Source of the DNA: Eubacteriales Family XIII. Incertae Sedis bacterium
GTDB taxonomy: Bacteria > Bacillota > Clostridia > Peptostreptococcales > Anaerovoracaceae
Assembly: GCA_031272365.1 (NCBI GenBank)
Contig: JAISTX010000052.1
Coordinates: 1 to 61,191 of the forward strand
Length of the DNA: 61,191 nt
Reading direction: 5' to 3'
Shown here: one piece after another, positions 33,159 through 41,095 of the stretch
Layout: each line of letters starts with the position of its first letter
Numbering within the stretch: the first letter of the stretch is position 1
Translations under genes and position numbers: made by a program
Notes under the pieces: generated by a model
The model's database searches: none
Told to the model about the DNA's origin: nothing
Seen by the model: the letters and a program-made list of their open reading frames with translations, nothing else

Positions 33159-33926
33159 CTATTTGATCGTGAAGCCGCCGTCGATCAGGAGGTTGTGCCC
33201 CGTGATCATCCCCGCCGCCTTGCTGCACAGGAATGCGATGCAGGCGGCGATCTCCTCCGGCTCGGCGAACCGCCCGGACGGCATCTCCTGCTTGAACGCG
33301 TCCCCGACGGGCCCGTCCCACGCCTTGTGGCCGAGCGCGGTCAAAACGACGGTGGGGGAGACCGCGTTGACGCGGATGCCGTACGCCCCCCATTCTTTCG
33401 CGAGCACCTTCGTCATCGCAATGATGCCGCCCTTGCTCGCGCAGTAGGCCACGTGCTTGTCGAGCGCGATGACGCCCGCCTGGGACGCCATGTTCACGAT
33501 CGACCCGCCGATCTTGTTTTCTATCATATAACTGCCGACCGCCTGCGCCATGAAAAAGCTGGCGGACAGATTGATGTCGATGGTATTGTTCCAGTCGCTC
33601 TCGCTGATCTTCTCGGCCGCTTCGAGCGCGACGATCCCCGCGCTGTTCACAAGGATGTCGATCTGCCCGAAAGCCCCTACCCCGGCCTCGATCACCTGCG
33701 CCGGGTAGGCGCGGTCGCAGACATTGCCCGCCACGCCGATGGCGCTCCCCCCCAGCCCCTGCGCGATCTTCCCGACCTCGGGGTTGATGTCCGCGAGGAC
33801 GAGGTTTGCGCCTTTGTCCCGAAAAAACTCCGCCGTCGCGAAGCCGATGCCCGCCGCGGCGCCCGTGATGATTGCCGTCTTTCCCGCGAGCGAATATTCC
33901 GTATCCACGCCTTCATATTTCAACAT
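33159..33926 (-). CDS. Short-chain dehydrogenase/reductase (second copy)
   Basis: A 255-aa SDR. TGAAAGIG cofactor motif, LADI acidic strand for NAD(H), NSAG, active Ser in MASQAG and YCASK, and a C-terminal GHNLLIDGGFTIK. The ATG at 33926 is chosen from GGAAGGTGATGAA. It is distinct from the downstream SDR (moderate similarity), so the two probably act on different steps or stereoisomers. Confidence 0.88.
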   Translation of the reverse strand: MLKYEGVDTEYSLAGKTAIITGAAAGIGFATAEFFRDKGANLVLADINPEVGKIAQGLGGSAIGVAGNVCDRAYPAQVIEAGVGAFGQIDILVNSAGIVALEAAEKISESDWNNTIDINLSASFFMAQAVGSYMIENKIGGSIVNMASQAGVIALDKHVAYCASKGGIIAMTKVLAKEWGAYGIRVNAVSPTVVLTALGHKAWDGPVGDAFKQEMPSGRFAEPEEIAACIAFLCSKAAGMITGHNLLIDGGFTIK

Positions 33927-33956
33927 TTCATCACCTTCCCAAATTGTCTCTTCGCC

Positions 33957-33987
33957 GCCGCCGCGCCGCGCCATGCGGCGCGGCGGC
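33957..33987 (-). terminator. Strong intercistronic hairpin after the binding-protein gene
   Basis: A 13-bp perfect GC stem (GCCGCCGCGCCGC and its complement) with a 5-nt loop. No U-tract follows, so it more likely protects the 3' end of the upstream mRNA or attenuates than terminates fully. Such hairpins often raise binding-protein expression over downstream genes. Confidence 0.6.
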
Positions 33988-34014
33988 ATAGGATTGTCCT
34001 CTCAGCTTGCCATA

Positions 34015-35034
34015 CTAGTATTTGTTCACATAGTCCTCAACGTTTTCCGGCGTGATCATCTCGAACGGGATCCAGTAGAAGTCCTCGACCTCCTCGCCGT
34101 TCGCCGCCGCAACCGCGACCTCGATGGCTTTGATCATCTGCGCCTCGGCGTTCTGGAAGTCGCTGGCGATCATGTCGCCGTTCTGGATGGCCGTGACCGC
34201 GTCCGTGATGCCGTCCACGCCGATGCAGGGGATATCCTTGCCGGCGGCCTTGATCGCTTCGCGCGCGCCGAGCGCCATCTCGTCGTTCTCGCCCATGACG
34301 GCGTCGATGTTGTCATAGCTCTTCAGCCACGACTCCATGATCGTCATCGCCTCGGAACGCGACCAGTTGGCCGTCTGCTTCGCGAGGATCGTGATGTCCG
34401 GATGATCCTTGAGGATATTCTCGATGCCCTCGAGGCGCTGCAGCTGCGCGCTCTGGCCCATCGGCCCCTCGATGATGACGATGTTGAAATCGTCACGGCC
34501 GAGGTAGTCGATCATGTACTGCATGATGTCCTGGCCCGCGAGCACGTCCTGGGACCCGATGTAGCTCGTCAGCACGTCGCTGTTGACCATCGCGTTCGCG
34601 CCAATGCAGGGGATGCCCGCGTTGTAGGCCGCCTCCACGGACGCCGCGCACGCTTCCGCGTCCACGGGGTCGATGATGATCGCGTCGCAGCCTTCGGCGA
34701 TCATCGTCTCGGTCTGCGCCAGCTGCGTCGCGGCGTCATAGTTGCCGTCGTACGAGACCAGCGTGATGTCGTTCTCATCGCAATACGCCTGACCCGCGTT
34801 GTCCATGCGGACCGTAAACTCGTTCTGCAGGCTGTAATAGGTGACGCCGATCTTCATGCCCGCGCCCGCGCTGGTTCCCGTCTCCGCGGCCGAGCTGCCT
34901 TCGTCGACTGCCGCCGCAGAGCTGCCCGTGTCCGCCGTCGAGCTGGAGCCGCCGCTGTTGCACGCCGCCAGCGCGAACATACTGGCGACCATCACCAGAG
35001 CCAGCACCATCGCCATGATTCTTCTTCTTTTCAT
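34015..35034 (-). CDS. Sugar ABC transporter substrate-binding lipoprotein (RbsB-like)
   Basis: A 339-aa lipoprotein with signal and lipobox FALAAC, a Ser/Gly/Ala linker, then a Peripla_BP_4 domain (KIGVTYYSLQNEFTVRMDNAG...DAIIIDPVDAEA...GVDGITDAV). It binds a pentose or polyol outside the cell and delivers it to the RbsC/RbsA-like genes upstream in the operon. The ATG at 35034 follows AAAGGAGG. Confidence 0.93.
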   Translation of the reverse strand: MKRRRIMAMVLALVMVASMFALAACNSGGSSSTADTGSSAAAVDEGSSAAETGTSAGAGMKIGVTYYSLQNEFTVRMDNAGQAYCDENDITLVSYDGNYDAATQLAQTETMIAEGCDAIIIDPVDAEACAASVEAAYNAGIPCIGANAMVNSDVLTSYIGSQDVLAGQDIMQYMIDYLGRDDFNIVIIEGPMGQSAQLQRLEGIENILKDHPDITILAKQTANWSRSEAMTIMESWLKSYDNIDAVMGENDEMALGAREAIKAAGKDIPCIGVDGITDAVTAIQNGDMIASDFQNAEAQMIKAIEVAVAAANGEEVEDFYWIPFEMITPENVEDYVNKY

Positions 35035-35100
35035 AATGAACTGTCCTCCTTTGTTCTCTTTCATCATCTTCCTTGCAATAACGGATTCTATCGAAACGGG

Positions 35101-36084
35101 TCAATCCTGGTTCAGGCCGTCCAGCATGACCGCGCCGATGACAACGAAACCCTTGATGATCAATTGGTAGTACGTGTTGACGCCGAGGAAATCCAGCCCG
35201 CTCGTCAGCACCGTCAGGAGCAGGATGCCGACGACCGTCCCCCAGAGCCGCCCGCGGCCGCCCATCAGCGACGTGCCGCCGATGACGACCATCGCGATGG
35301 CGTTGACCTCGTAGCCGTCGCCGGTCGACGTCACGCCGCTCGTCACGCGCGCGCTCGTGATGACCCCGGCCAAAGCCGCCAGCACGCCGGAGATCACATA
35401 GACCGAGCAGATGATGGCCTTCGTATTGATGCCGGAAATCTTCGCGGCGTTCATATTGCCGCCCACGGCGTAGACGTAGCGGCCGTAGCGCATCTTGTAG
35501 ACGAGGAGGAAGCAGATCGCCAGCACGATGATCATGATGACGATCGGGACCGGCAGATTCCCGCCGAAAATGCTCCCGCCCCCGATGAATTTGAATTCCG
35601 GCGTCAGGCTCGGGATCGGCTTCGCGTTCGACAAAAGGAACATGATGCCCTTCGCGATGCCGAGCGAGCCGAGCGTCCCTACGAACGGCGGCACCTTCAG
35701 GTAGGCGATGATGACCCCGTTGAACAGGCCCAGCGCGAGGCCGACGACGACGCCGATCAGCACGGCCACGATGGCCGGCTGCCCCATGCTCTGCTGCGCG
35801 AAATAGGCGCTGTACATGCCCGCGCAGCCCATGATCGCGCCGACGGACAGATCGATGCCGCCCGTCAGGATCACGAAGGTCATCCCGACGGCAAGCAGCC
35901 CGTTGATGGACGCAATGCGCAGGATGTTGATCAGATTGCCGATGTCAAGGAAATTTGGCTTGATGATTGAAATTACAAAAAAGAGCGCAATCAGGCCAAT
36001 GAGCGACCCGTATGTGGCAAAAAACTGTTTGGGGGTCATGCTCCCCACGATCGACACCCCTCTCGGCTTCAACTTTTCGTCCAT
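35101..36084 (-). CDS. Sugar ABC transporter permease (RbsC-like)
   Basis: A 327-aa BPD_transp_2-type permease with about 8-10 hydrophobic helices. It has the EAA-like region VVIGGTSLMGGRGRLWGTVVGILLL and NGLLAVGMTFVILTGGIDLSVGA near the N-terminus, both typical of RbsC. It forms the membrane pore. Between the ATPase and the binding-protein genes. Confidence 0.95.
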   Translation of the reverse strand: MDEKLKPRGVSIVGSMTPKQFFATYGSLIGLIALFFVISIIKPNFLDIGNLINILRIASINGLLAVGMTFVILTGGIDLSVGAIMGCAGMYSAYFAQQSMGQPAIVAVLIGVVVGLALGLFNGVIIAYLKVPPFVGTLGSLGIAKGIMFLLSNAKPIPSLTPEFKFIGGGSIFGGNLPVPIVIMIIVLAICFLLVYKMRYGRYVYAVGGNMNAAKISGINTKAIICSVYVISGVLAALAGVITSARVTSGVTSTGDGYEVNAIAMVVIGGTSLMGGRGRLWGTVVGILLLTVLTSGLDFLGVNTYYQLIIKGFVVIGAVMLDGLNQD

Positions 36085-36105
36085 TTCAGTCCTCCCTCAC
36101 TTGTA

Positions 36106-37605
36106 CTATTTGGCTCCGCCACCCATCATATGCAGGAATTCGAGCTTCACGATCGCCTCCTGCGAAAACTCATCCCGCTTGAGCTCCCCGCTCTTTTTCC
36201 GGTCGCTCAGCACGACGATGCGGTCGGCGACCCCCATGGCCTCCGGCATCTCGGAGGTGATCATGATGACCGCGTTCCCCCGCGACACGTAATCGCCCAT
36301 GATCTTGTAGATCTCGGCCTTCGCGCCAACGTCGATGCCGCGCGTCGGCTCGTCGAAAATGATGATCTTCGGCTCGTTGAGCATCCATTTCGCGACGACG
36401 ACCTTTTGTTGGTTGCCGCCGGACAGGGACTTGACGAGCTGCCTCGACGAGGTGCATTTGATGCTGAGCGCGTCGACCTGGCCCTGCACGGTGCCCGACT
36501 CGTGCTTCGCGTCGATCAGGCCGCCCTTCACGTAGTTGAACAGCGCGGACAGCGACACGTTGTGCTGGATGTTCATCGGCATGACGAGGCCCTCTTTCTT
36601 GCGGTCCTCCGTCACGTAGGCGAAACCGCTGTCGATCGCGTCCTTGGGTTTTTTGAAATGGATCTCGCGCCCCTCATAGAGGATGCGCCCCGAGTCCGGG
36701 TGCGTGACGCCGAAAAGCGAATGCATGAGCTCCGTCCGACCGGATCCGACGAGGCCGACGAACGCGAGGATCTCCCCGCGCCGCAGCTGGAAGCTGATGT
36801 CCTCGTACTGGCCGGCGAGGCTGAGGTTTTCCACCTCGAGGACCACCTCCCCGATGGGGACGCTGATCTTGGGGTACTGCATCTCGAGCTCGCGCCCCAC
36901 CATGCTCTTGATCAGCATATCAATGTTCACGTCGCCCTTGTCCCAGGTCCCGACCTCGTTGCCGTCGCGCAGAACCGAGATCTTGTCCGCGATGCGGAAG
37001 ATCTCGTCCATCTTGTGCGAGATGTAGATGATGCCGGTGCCCCGGGCCTTCAGGTCCTCGATGATCGCAAACAGCCGGTCGATCTCGCGGTCGGTGATGG
37101 CCGACGTCGGCTCGTCCATGATCAGGATCCGCGCGTCGCGCGAGATAGCCTTCGCGATCTCCACCATCTGCTGGTCCGCGACGCGGAGGTTTTTCATTTT
37201 TTCCTTCGGGTTGATCTGGAGGCTCAGCGTGTCGAGCAGCTCCTTCGTCTGCCGGGTCAGCTGCGCCGCATCGACGAAGCCCCCGGCCCCCGGCTCGCGA
37301 CCGAGGAAGATGTTTTCCGCCACCGTCATCTCATAGATCGGCGACAGCTCCTGGTGCACCATGGCGACGCCCAGCTCGGCGGCCTGCGCCGGCGAGCCGA
37401 TGTCGACCTCCTTGCCCTCAATCTTCACGGTGCCCCGATCAGCCTTGTGGATCCCGGCCAGCACCTTCACCAAGGTGGACTTCCCCGCCCCATTCTCGCC
37501 CATCAGGGCGTGCACTGTCCCGGCCTCTAGCGTGAAGTTGACTTCATGCAACACTTCTACGCCGAAATAACTCTTGCTGATACCGGACATTTCGACCAAG
37601 CTCAT
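36106..37605 (-). CDS. Sugar ABC transporter ATP-binding protein (RbsA-like, two domains)
   Basis: A 499-aa tandem ATPase. Domain 1 has GENGAGKSTL, a signature-like LRVADQQMVEIAKA and Walker B ILIMDEPTSAI. Domain 2 has a degenerate P-loop region (GLVGSGRTEL), signature LSGGNQQKVVVAKW and IIFDEPTRGIDVGA. First gene of the transport-dehydrogenase operon. Energises uptake of the sugar or polyol. Confidence 0.96.
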   Translation of the reverse strand: MSLVEMSGISKSYFGVEVLHEVNFTLEAGTVHALMGENGAGKSTLVKVLAGIHKADRGTVKIEGKEVDIGSPAQAAELGVAMVHQELSPIYEMTVAENIFLGREPGAGGFVDAAQLTRQTKELLDTLSLQINPKEKMKNLRVADQQMVEIAKAISRDARILIMDEPTSAITDREIDRLFAIIEDLKARGTGIIYISHKMDEIFRIADKISVLRDGNEVGTWDKGDVNIDMLIKSMVGRELEMQYPKISVPIGEVVLEVENLSLAGQYEDISFQLRRGEILAFVGLVGSGRTELMHSLFGVTHPDSGRILYEGREIHFKKPKDAIDSGFAYVTEDRKKEGLVMPMNIQHNVSLSALFNYVKGGLIDAKHESGTVQGQVDALSIKCTSSRQLVKSLSGGNQQKVVVAKWMLNEPKIIIFDEPTRGIDVGAKAEIYKIMGDYVSRGNAVIMITSEMPEAMGVADRIVVLSDRKKSGELKRDEFSQEAIVKLEFLHMMGGGAK

Positions 37606-37636
37606 ATTGCCCTATCCTCCATTCGCCTTATCTTAC

Positions 37637-37665
37637 CGATTGCCGAAACAGAAGTCAAGTTTTCT
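37637..37665 (-). promoter_or_regulatory. Promoter of the sugar-alcohol transport operon
   Basis: On the minus strand TTGACT, a 17-bp spacer and TAAGAT precede the ATPase gene by about 30 nt (coordinates approximate by a few bases). An imperfect dyad GGTTGAC-AAAA-GTTAACC at about 37682-37699 lies upstream and could bind the SorC regulator. Confidence 0.6.
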
Positions 37666-37699
37666 TTGCGTTTTGTTATTTGGGTTAACTTTTGTCAAC

Positions 37700-38749
37700 C
37701 TATGCGATCTGGATGACGGATTTCACGATATCTGCCTTGTTTTTCACGCTTTCGTCCATCCCCAGCTTGACGTCGTCGAACGGGTAGATCTTGGTGACGA
37801 TGGATTTCAGGTCGATCTTGCCGCCCGCGACGGCCTCGATGGCCATCGGGTAGATATTGCGATAACGGAACACGGTCTTCAGGTCGAGCTCCTTGTTCAG
37901 CGCGACATTGACGGGGAACTTCGCCTGTTCGTCCGGCGTGTAGCCGACGAAGACGAGCGTCCCGCCTTTTTTCAGGCAATCCACCCCCTGCTCGAACGTG
38001 GCCTCGCTGCCGGCCGCGTCGATGACGACGTCCGCGCCCTTCCCGCCGGTCAGATTCAGGATCTCCGCCGTGACGTCCTTTTCCTTCGCGTTGATGGCGG
38101 CGTCCGCCCCTATCTCCAGGGCCTTGTCCAGCCGCTTGGGCATGACGTCGACGACCACGACCGTCGAGACGCTCCTGGCCTTCAGTGCCAGGAGGGACAT
38201 GAGGCCGATGCACCCCGCGCCCATGACGACGGCAGTCTGCCCGACGATGCCGCCGCTCTGGTTCGCGGCGTGGAAGCCGACCGCCAGCGGCTCGATGAGG
38301 GCGCCCTCCAGCGTGCTCACGTTGTCCGGCAGCTTGAAGCACAGGTCCGCCTTGTGCGCGACGTATTCCTGGAACACGCCGTCCACGGGCGGCGTAGCAA
38401 AGAAAATGACGTCCGGGCATAGGTTGTAGCGCCCCGTCTTGCAAAATTCGCATTTCCCGCAGGTGATGCCCGGCTCGAGCGCCACGCGGTCCCCTTTCTT
38501 CAGGTCCGTCACGCCTTTGCCGATCTCCACGACGGTCCCCGCGCACTCGTGCCCGAGGACGAAAGGCGGCTCGACGACGAAATCGCCGATGGCGCCCAGC
38601 TCGTAATAATGCAGGTCGGAGCCGCAGACGCCGACGTATTCGAGCTTCACGAGCACCTCGTCGTCCGCGGGCGACGGCACCGGCCGCTCCACAAACTCCA
38701 TTTCCCCAAGCCCGGTCATGACGGCGACTTTCATCTTTTCGTTTGGCAT
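37700..38749 (-). CDS. Zinc-dependent polyol (sorbitol/xylitol-type) dehydrogenase
   Basis: A 349-aa MDR dehydrogenase. Zn ligands are in GVCGSDLHYYELG and GHECAGTV, with Glu in EPLAVGFHA. The structural Zn set is CGKCEFCKTGRYNLC. The Rossmann motif is VMGAGCIGLM, followed by VVDV for NAD. This is the sorbitol/xylitol (L-iditol) dehydrogenase pattern. The start at 38749 has SD GGAGGACTT. It has its own leader with a perfect dyad, so it may be regulated separately from the transporter. Confidence 0.88.
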   Translation of the reverse strand: MPNEKMKVAVMTGLGEMEFVERPVPSPADDEVLVKLEYVGVCGSDLHYYELGAIGDFVVEPPFVLGHECAGTVVEIGKGVTDLKKGDRVALEPGITCGKCEFCKTGRYNLCPDVIFFATPPVDGVFQEYVAHKADLCFKLPDNVSTLEGALIEPLAVGFHAANQSGGIVGQTAVVMGAGCIGLMSLLALKARSVSTVVVVDVMPKRLDKALEIGADAAINAKEKDVTAEILNLTGGKGADVVIDAAGSEATFEQGVDCLKKGGTLVFVGYTPDEQAKFPVNVALNKELDLKTVFRYRNIYPMAIEAVAGGKIDLKSIVTKIYPFDDVKLGMDESVKNKADIVKSVIQIA

Positions 38750-38789
38750 CCCGAAGTCCTCCTTAAAATTGTTATTTGAATATTGGTTT

Positions 38790-38806
38790 TGTAAATGGCA
38801 TTTACA
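38790..38806. promoter_or_regulatory. Perfect 17-bp dyad (operator) upstream of the polyol dehydrogenase
   Basis: TGTAAATG-G-CATTTACA, an 8+1+8 palindrome, lies about 40 nt upstream of the SD near a plausible promoter (TTTACA as -35). The binding protein is unknown; a LacI- or GntR-type regulator is possible. Confidence 0.6.
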
Positions 38807-38828
38807 TTTTAACAGAATACGCCGGGCA

Positions 38829-38861
38829 AGGAAATAAAAAACGGCGGGCCTTGCGGCCCGC
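38829..38861 (-). terminator. Terminator of the tRNA array
   Basis: GCGGGCC-gcaa-GGCCCGC on the minus strand, followed by GTTTTTTATTTCC. It ends the 13-gene tRNA transcript. Confidence 0.85.
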
Positions 38862-38872
38862 GCGTCTGTGCT

Positions 38873-38948
38873 TGGCAGGGGCAGAAGGACTCGAACCCTC
38901 GGCACGCGGTTTTGGAGACCGCTGCTCTACCAACTGAGCTATGCCCCT
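38873..38948 (-). tRNA. tRNA-Trp (CCA)
   Basis: Acceptor AGGGGCA/TGCCCCT, D-arm TAGCTCAGTTGGTAGAGC, loop CTCCAAA, T-arm GGTTCGAGTCC; CCA encoded. Last gene of the array. Confidence 0.95.
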
Positions 38949-38953
38949 GCATG

Positions 38954-39045
38954 TGGCGGAGAAGCCGGGATTCGAACCCGGGCGCCGCTTCGCGCGACCT
39001 AATGGTTTAGCAAACCATCCTCTTCGGCCTCTTGAGTACTTCTCC
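38954..39045 (-). tRNA. tRNA-Ser (GCT)
   Basis: Class II tRNA with a long variable arm (GGTCGCGCGAAGCGGCGC); anticodon GCT in loop TTGCTAA; CCA encoded at 38954-38956. Confidence 0.93.
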
Positions 39046-39171
39046 GTGATGCTTGTCTATTTTCCGATCTGCTGCGTTGCTCGGCTCCCTCGCGTGCTCA
39101 CGTACTTCCAGTACGCTCCGCGCGCGCGCTCGCCGTGCGCCTTGCATATCGAAAAATATCCTGCGCATCAC
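39046..39171. repeat. Hairpin element inserted in the tRNA array
   Basis: A 126-bp imperfect inverted repeat with ends GTGATGC and GCATCAC. The two outer arms (GTCTATTTTCCGAT and ATATCGAAAAATAT) are nearly complementary. The centre is CGTAC-ttcca-GTACG, flanked by GC-rich CTCG/CGCG runs. It looks like a MITE-like or interspersed palindromic element between two tRNA-Ser genes. No coding potential. Confidence 0.7.
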
Positions 39172-39196
39172 TGTTTTTATCCTAAAAAACAGTGAT
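39167..39196. repeat. 12-bp perfect inverted repeat beside the hairpin element
   Basis: ATCACTGTTTTT and its exact complement AAAAACAGTGAT around a 6-nt loop. It shares the ATCAC end with the 126-bp element, giving three copies of the GTGAT/ATCAC motif. Confidence 0.75.
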
Positions 39197-39211
39197 TGCG
39201 GTCGGCGGCTT

Positions 39212-39300
39212 TGGCGGAGGGAATGGGATTCGAACCCATGCGGGGTTTCCCCCAAACGGTTTTCAAGACCGCCGCGTTATGACCACTTCGCTATCCCTCC
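39212..39300 (-). tRNA. tRNA-Ser (TGA)
   Basis: Class II tRNA, acceptor GGAGGGA/TCCCTCC, anticodon TGA in loop CTTGAAA, variable arm TTGGGGGAAACCCCG; CCA encoded. Confidence 0.94.
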
Positions 39301-39311
39301 TTCAAAATAGT

Positions 39312-39387
39312 TGGTGACCCATCGGAGTCTCGAACTCCGGACACCTTGATTAAAAGTCAAGTGCTCTACCAACTGAGCTAATGGGTC
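39312..39387 (-). tRNA. tRNA-Lys (TTT)
   Basis: Acceptor GACCCAT/ATGGGTC, loop CTTTTAA, T-arm AGTTCGAGACT; CCA encoded at 39312-39314. Confidence 0.95.
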
Positions 39388-39412
39388 ACGCGCTGGGCGC
39401 AGCGCGCCCGCT

Positions 39413-39488
39413 TGGCAGGGGCAGCAGGACTCGAACCTACGCATGACGGAGTCAAAGTCCGTTGCCTTACCGACTTGGCTATGCCCCT
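39413..39488 (-). tRNA. tRNA-Gln (TTG)
   Basis: Acceptor AGGGGCA/TGCCCCT, D-arm TAGCCAAGTCGGTAAGGC, loop CTTTGAC; CCA encoded. A small GCGCTG/CAGCGC hairpin separates it from tRNA-Lys. Confidence 0.95.
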
Positions 39489-39513
39489 TCGTCCGAGAGC
39501 AGCCGCTTCTTTT

Positions 39514-39590
39514 TGGCGAGCCCAGCAGGATTCGAACCTGCGACCCACAGTTTAGAAGACTGTTGCTCTATCCAGCTGAGCTATGAGCCC
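39514..39590 (-). tRNA. tRNA-Arg (TCT)
   Basis: Acceptor GGGCTCA/TGGGCTC, loop CTTCTAA, D-arm TAGCTCAGCTGGATAGAGC; CCA encoded. Confidence 0.95.
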
Positions 39591-39591
39591 G

Positions 39592-39665
39592 TGGAGCGGA
39601 TGAAGGGAATCGAACCCTCGCTATCAGCTTGGAAGGCTGAAGTTCTACCATTGAACTACATCCGC
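39592..39665 (-). tRNA. tRNA-Gly (TCC)
   Basis: Acceptor GCGGATG/CATCCGC, loop CTTCCAA, D-arm TAGTTCAATGGTAGAAC; CCA encoded. Confidence 0.95.
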
Positions 39666-39673
39666 ATAAAAAA

Positions 39674-39748
39674 TGGAGCGGAAGACGAGATTCGAACTCG
39701 CGACCCTCGCCTTGGCAAGGCGATGCTCTACCCCTGAGCCACTTCCGC
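39674..39748 (-). tRNA. tRNA-Gly (GCC)
   Basis: Acceptor GCGGAAG/CTTCCGC, loop TTGCCAA, T-arm GAGTTCGAATCTC; CCA encoded. Confidence 0.95.
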
Positions 39749-39805
39749 ACATTTTTCCTACCCGTATTCGGTTGTCAAAGTCCGCTCCCCGGGCTGCCCC
39801 GTGGG

Positions 39806-39890
39806 TGGTGGTGGGGGAAGGATTCGAACCTTCGTAGGCTTAGCCGACGGGTTTACAGCCCGCTCCCTTTGGCCGCTCGGGCACCCCACC
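39806..39890 (-). tRNA. tRNA-Tyr (GTA)
   Basis: Class II tRNA, acceptor GGTGGGG/CCCCACC, anticodon GTA in loop CTGTAAA, variable arm GTCGGCTAAGCC region; CCA encoded. Confidence 0.94.
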
Positions 39891-39927
39891 ATATTGGAGC
39901 CGAAGCTCCGGAGCCTTCGCCCCTTTG

Positions 39928-40002
39928 TGGAGCTGGCGAAGGGAATCGAACCCCCAACCTGCTGATTACAAATCAGCTGCTCTACCATTGAGCCACGCCA
40001 GC
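39928..40002 (-). tRNA. tRNA-Thr (TGT)
   Basis: Acceptor GCTGGCG/CGCCAGC, loop TTTGTAA, T-arm GGGTTCGATTCCC; CCA encoded at 39928-39930. Confidence 0.95.
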
Positions 40003-40027
40003 GAATGTTTCGCGGCAGAGCCCTTGT

Positions 40028-40104
40028 TGGCGACCCGGAACGGGCTCGAACCGTCGACCTCCAGCGTGACAGGCTGGCATTCTAACCAACTGAACTACCG
40101 GGCC
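40028..40104 (-). tRNA. tRNA-Asp (GTC)
   Basis: Acceptor GGCCCGG/CCGGGTC with one G-U pair, loop CTGTCAC; CCA encoded. Confidence 0.95.
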
Positions 40105-40113
40105 ACATTTACA

Positions 40114-40190
40114 TGGTGGACGCAACAGGATTCGAACCTGTGACCCCATGCTTGTAAGGCATGTGCTCTAACCAGCTGAGCTATGCATCC
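40114..40190 (-). tRNA. tRNA-Val (TAC)
   Basis: Acceptor GGATGCA/TGCGTCC, loop CTTACAA, D-arm TAGCTCAGCTGGTTAGAGC; CCA encoded. Confidence 0.95.
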
Positions 40191-40247
40191 GAATTGCACG
40201 AGCACCCTGCGCAATCCCTAGCGTCTCCCAAGGAAGAGTCACGCCTT

Positions 40248-40322
40248 TGGCTCCCCGGACAGGACTCGAACCTGTAACAACCCGGTTAACAGCCGGGGAC
40301 TCTACCATTGAGCTACCGAGGA
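40248..40322 (-). tRNA. tRNA-Asn (GTT)
   Basis: Acceptor TCCTCGG/CCGGGGA, loop CTGTTAA, D-arm TAGCTCAATGGTAGAGT; CCA encoded. First gene of the array, right after the array promoter. Confidence 0.95.
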
Positions 40323-40354
40323 ATAACCTCCCTCGCTTTCGCGAGCCGAAGCAT

Positions 40355-40384
40355 ATATTACCACAGAAAAAAACACCGTGTCAA
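40355..40384 (-). promoter_or_regulatory. Promoter of the tRNA array
   Basis: TTGACA (40379-40384), 18-bp spacer rich in T, TAATAT (40355-40360), about 33 nt before tRNA-Asn. Confidence 0.85.
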
Positions 40385-40405
40385 CGGAATTATTCTCAAA
40401 CTTGC

Positions 40406-40440
40406 GCCCCGGCCTGCGCTTGGCAGCGGCGGGCCGGGGC
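40406..40440 (-). terminator. Stem-loop after the small acidic lipoprotein gene
   Basis: GCCCCGGCC pairs with GGCCGGGGC around a 17-nt loop. The following T-run is weak (AAGTTTGAG), so terminator strength is uncertain. Confidence 0.55.
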
Positions 40441-40464
40441 AACACGTTTTTCCCGCTATTTGCG

Positions 40465-41061
40465 TCAGTCAATATGCAGCCCGGACAGGAAGGCCTCCAG
40501 CTCGGGCGAGCCTTCCATTTCCGGGGAGACCCCGATGGTGATGAACGCATCCTCGAATATGAGGCTGTACGCTTTTTCGTCATCGAGCGTGGTGATCAAG
40601 AACTCGTTCTCGCCGACGATCTCCGTCTCGGTGCCGCTCCCGCCCAGAAACGCGTCGATCTCTTCCTGATCGACGTCATCCTCCACAGGCTGCCACATCA
40701 GATAAATAATGCCTTCGTCGAAGTTTTCATAGCCGATCGCGACTCCCGCCTCGTACGTGTCCGCCGTCGCGTCCTTCAGCTCGTCCTCGTATACGAACGC
40801 CCCCTCCGCCAGCGGGAAGGAAATGTAGCCGACCTCGTCGTTGCCCGTCGTGTAGGTATTCGCTTCGACTTCGTCCACCACTGCCGTTTCTTCCACGGCT
40901 TCCTCTTCCACCGCGGCGGGCTCTTCCACGTCCGACACGCGAGACCCGTCCTCTGTGACGGACCCGCCATCGCCGGCCTTGTCGCCGCCGCAGGCCGCGA
41001 ATCCGATGGCCAGGAGGCCCGTCAACGCCAGCACGATGATTACTCTCATAGCTTTCTTCAT
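40465..41061 (-). CDS. Acidic lipoprotein of unknown function
   Basis: A 198-aa lipoprotein: signal MKKAMRVIIVLALTGLLAIG and lipobox GFAAC, then a Glu/Val-rich linker (EEPAAVEEEAVEETAVV) and a small globular domain (YISFPLAEGAFVYEDEL...YLMWQPV). I recognise no family. The start at 41061 follows AAGGAAG. It lies 35 nt after the transglutaminase-like gene in the same direction and may share its transcript. Confidence 0.75.
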   Translation of the reverse strand: MKKAMRVIIVLALTGLLAIGFAACGGDKAGDGGSVTEDGSRVSDVEEPAAVEEEAVEETAVVDEVEANTYTTGNDEVGYISFPLAEGAFVYEDELKDATADTYEAGVAIGYENFDEGIIYLMWQPVEDDVDQEEIDAFLGGSGTETEIVGENEFLITTLDDEKAYSLIFEDAFITIGVSPEMEGSPELEAFLSGLHID

Positions 41062-41095
41062 TTCATTTTCTTCCTTTCTTTCAATCCTATATCCT

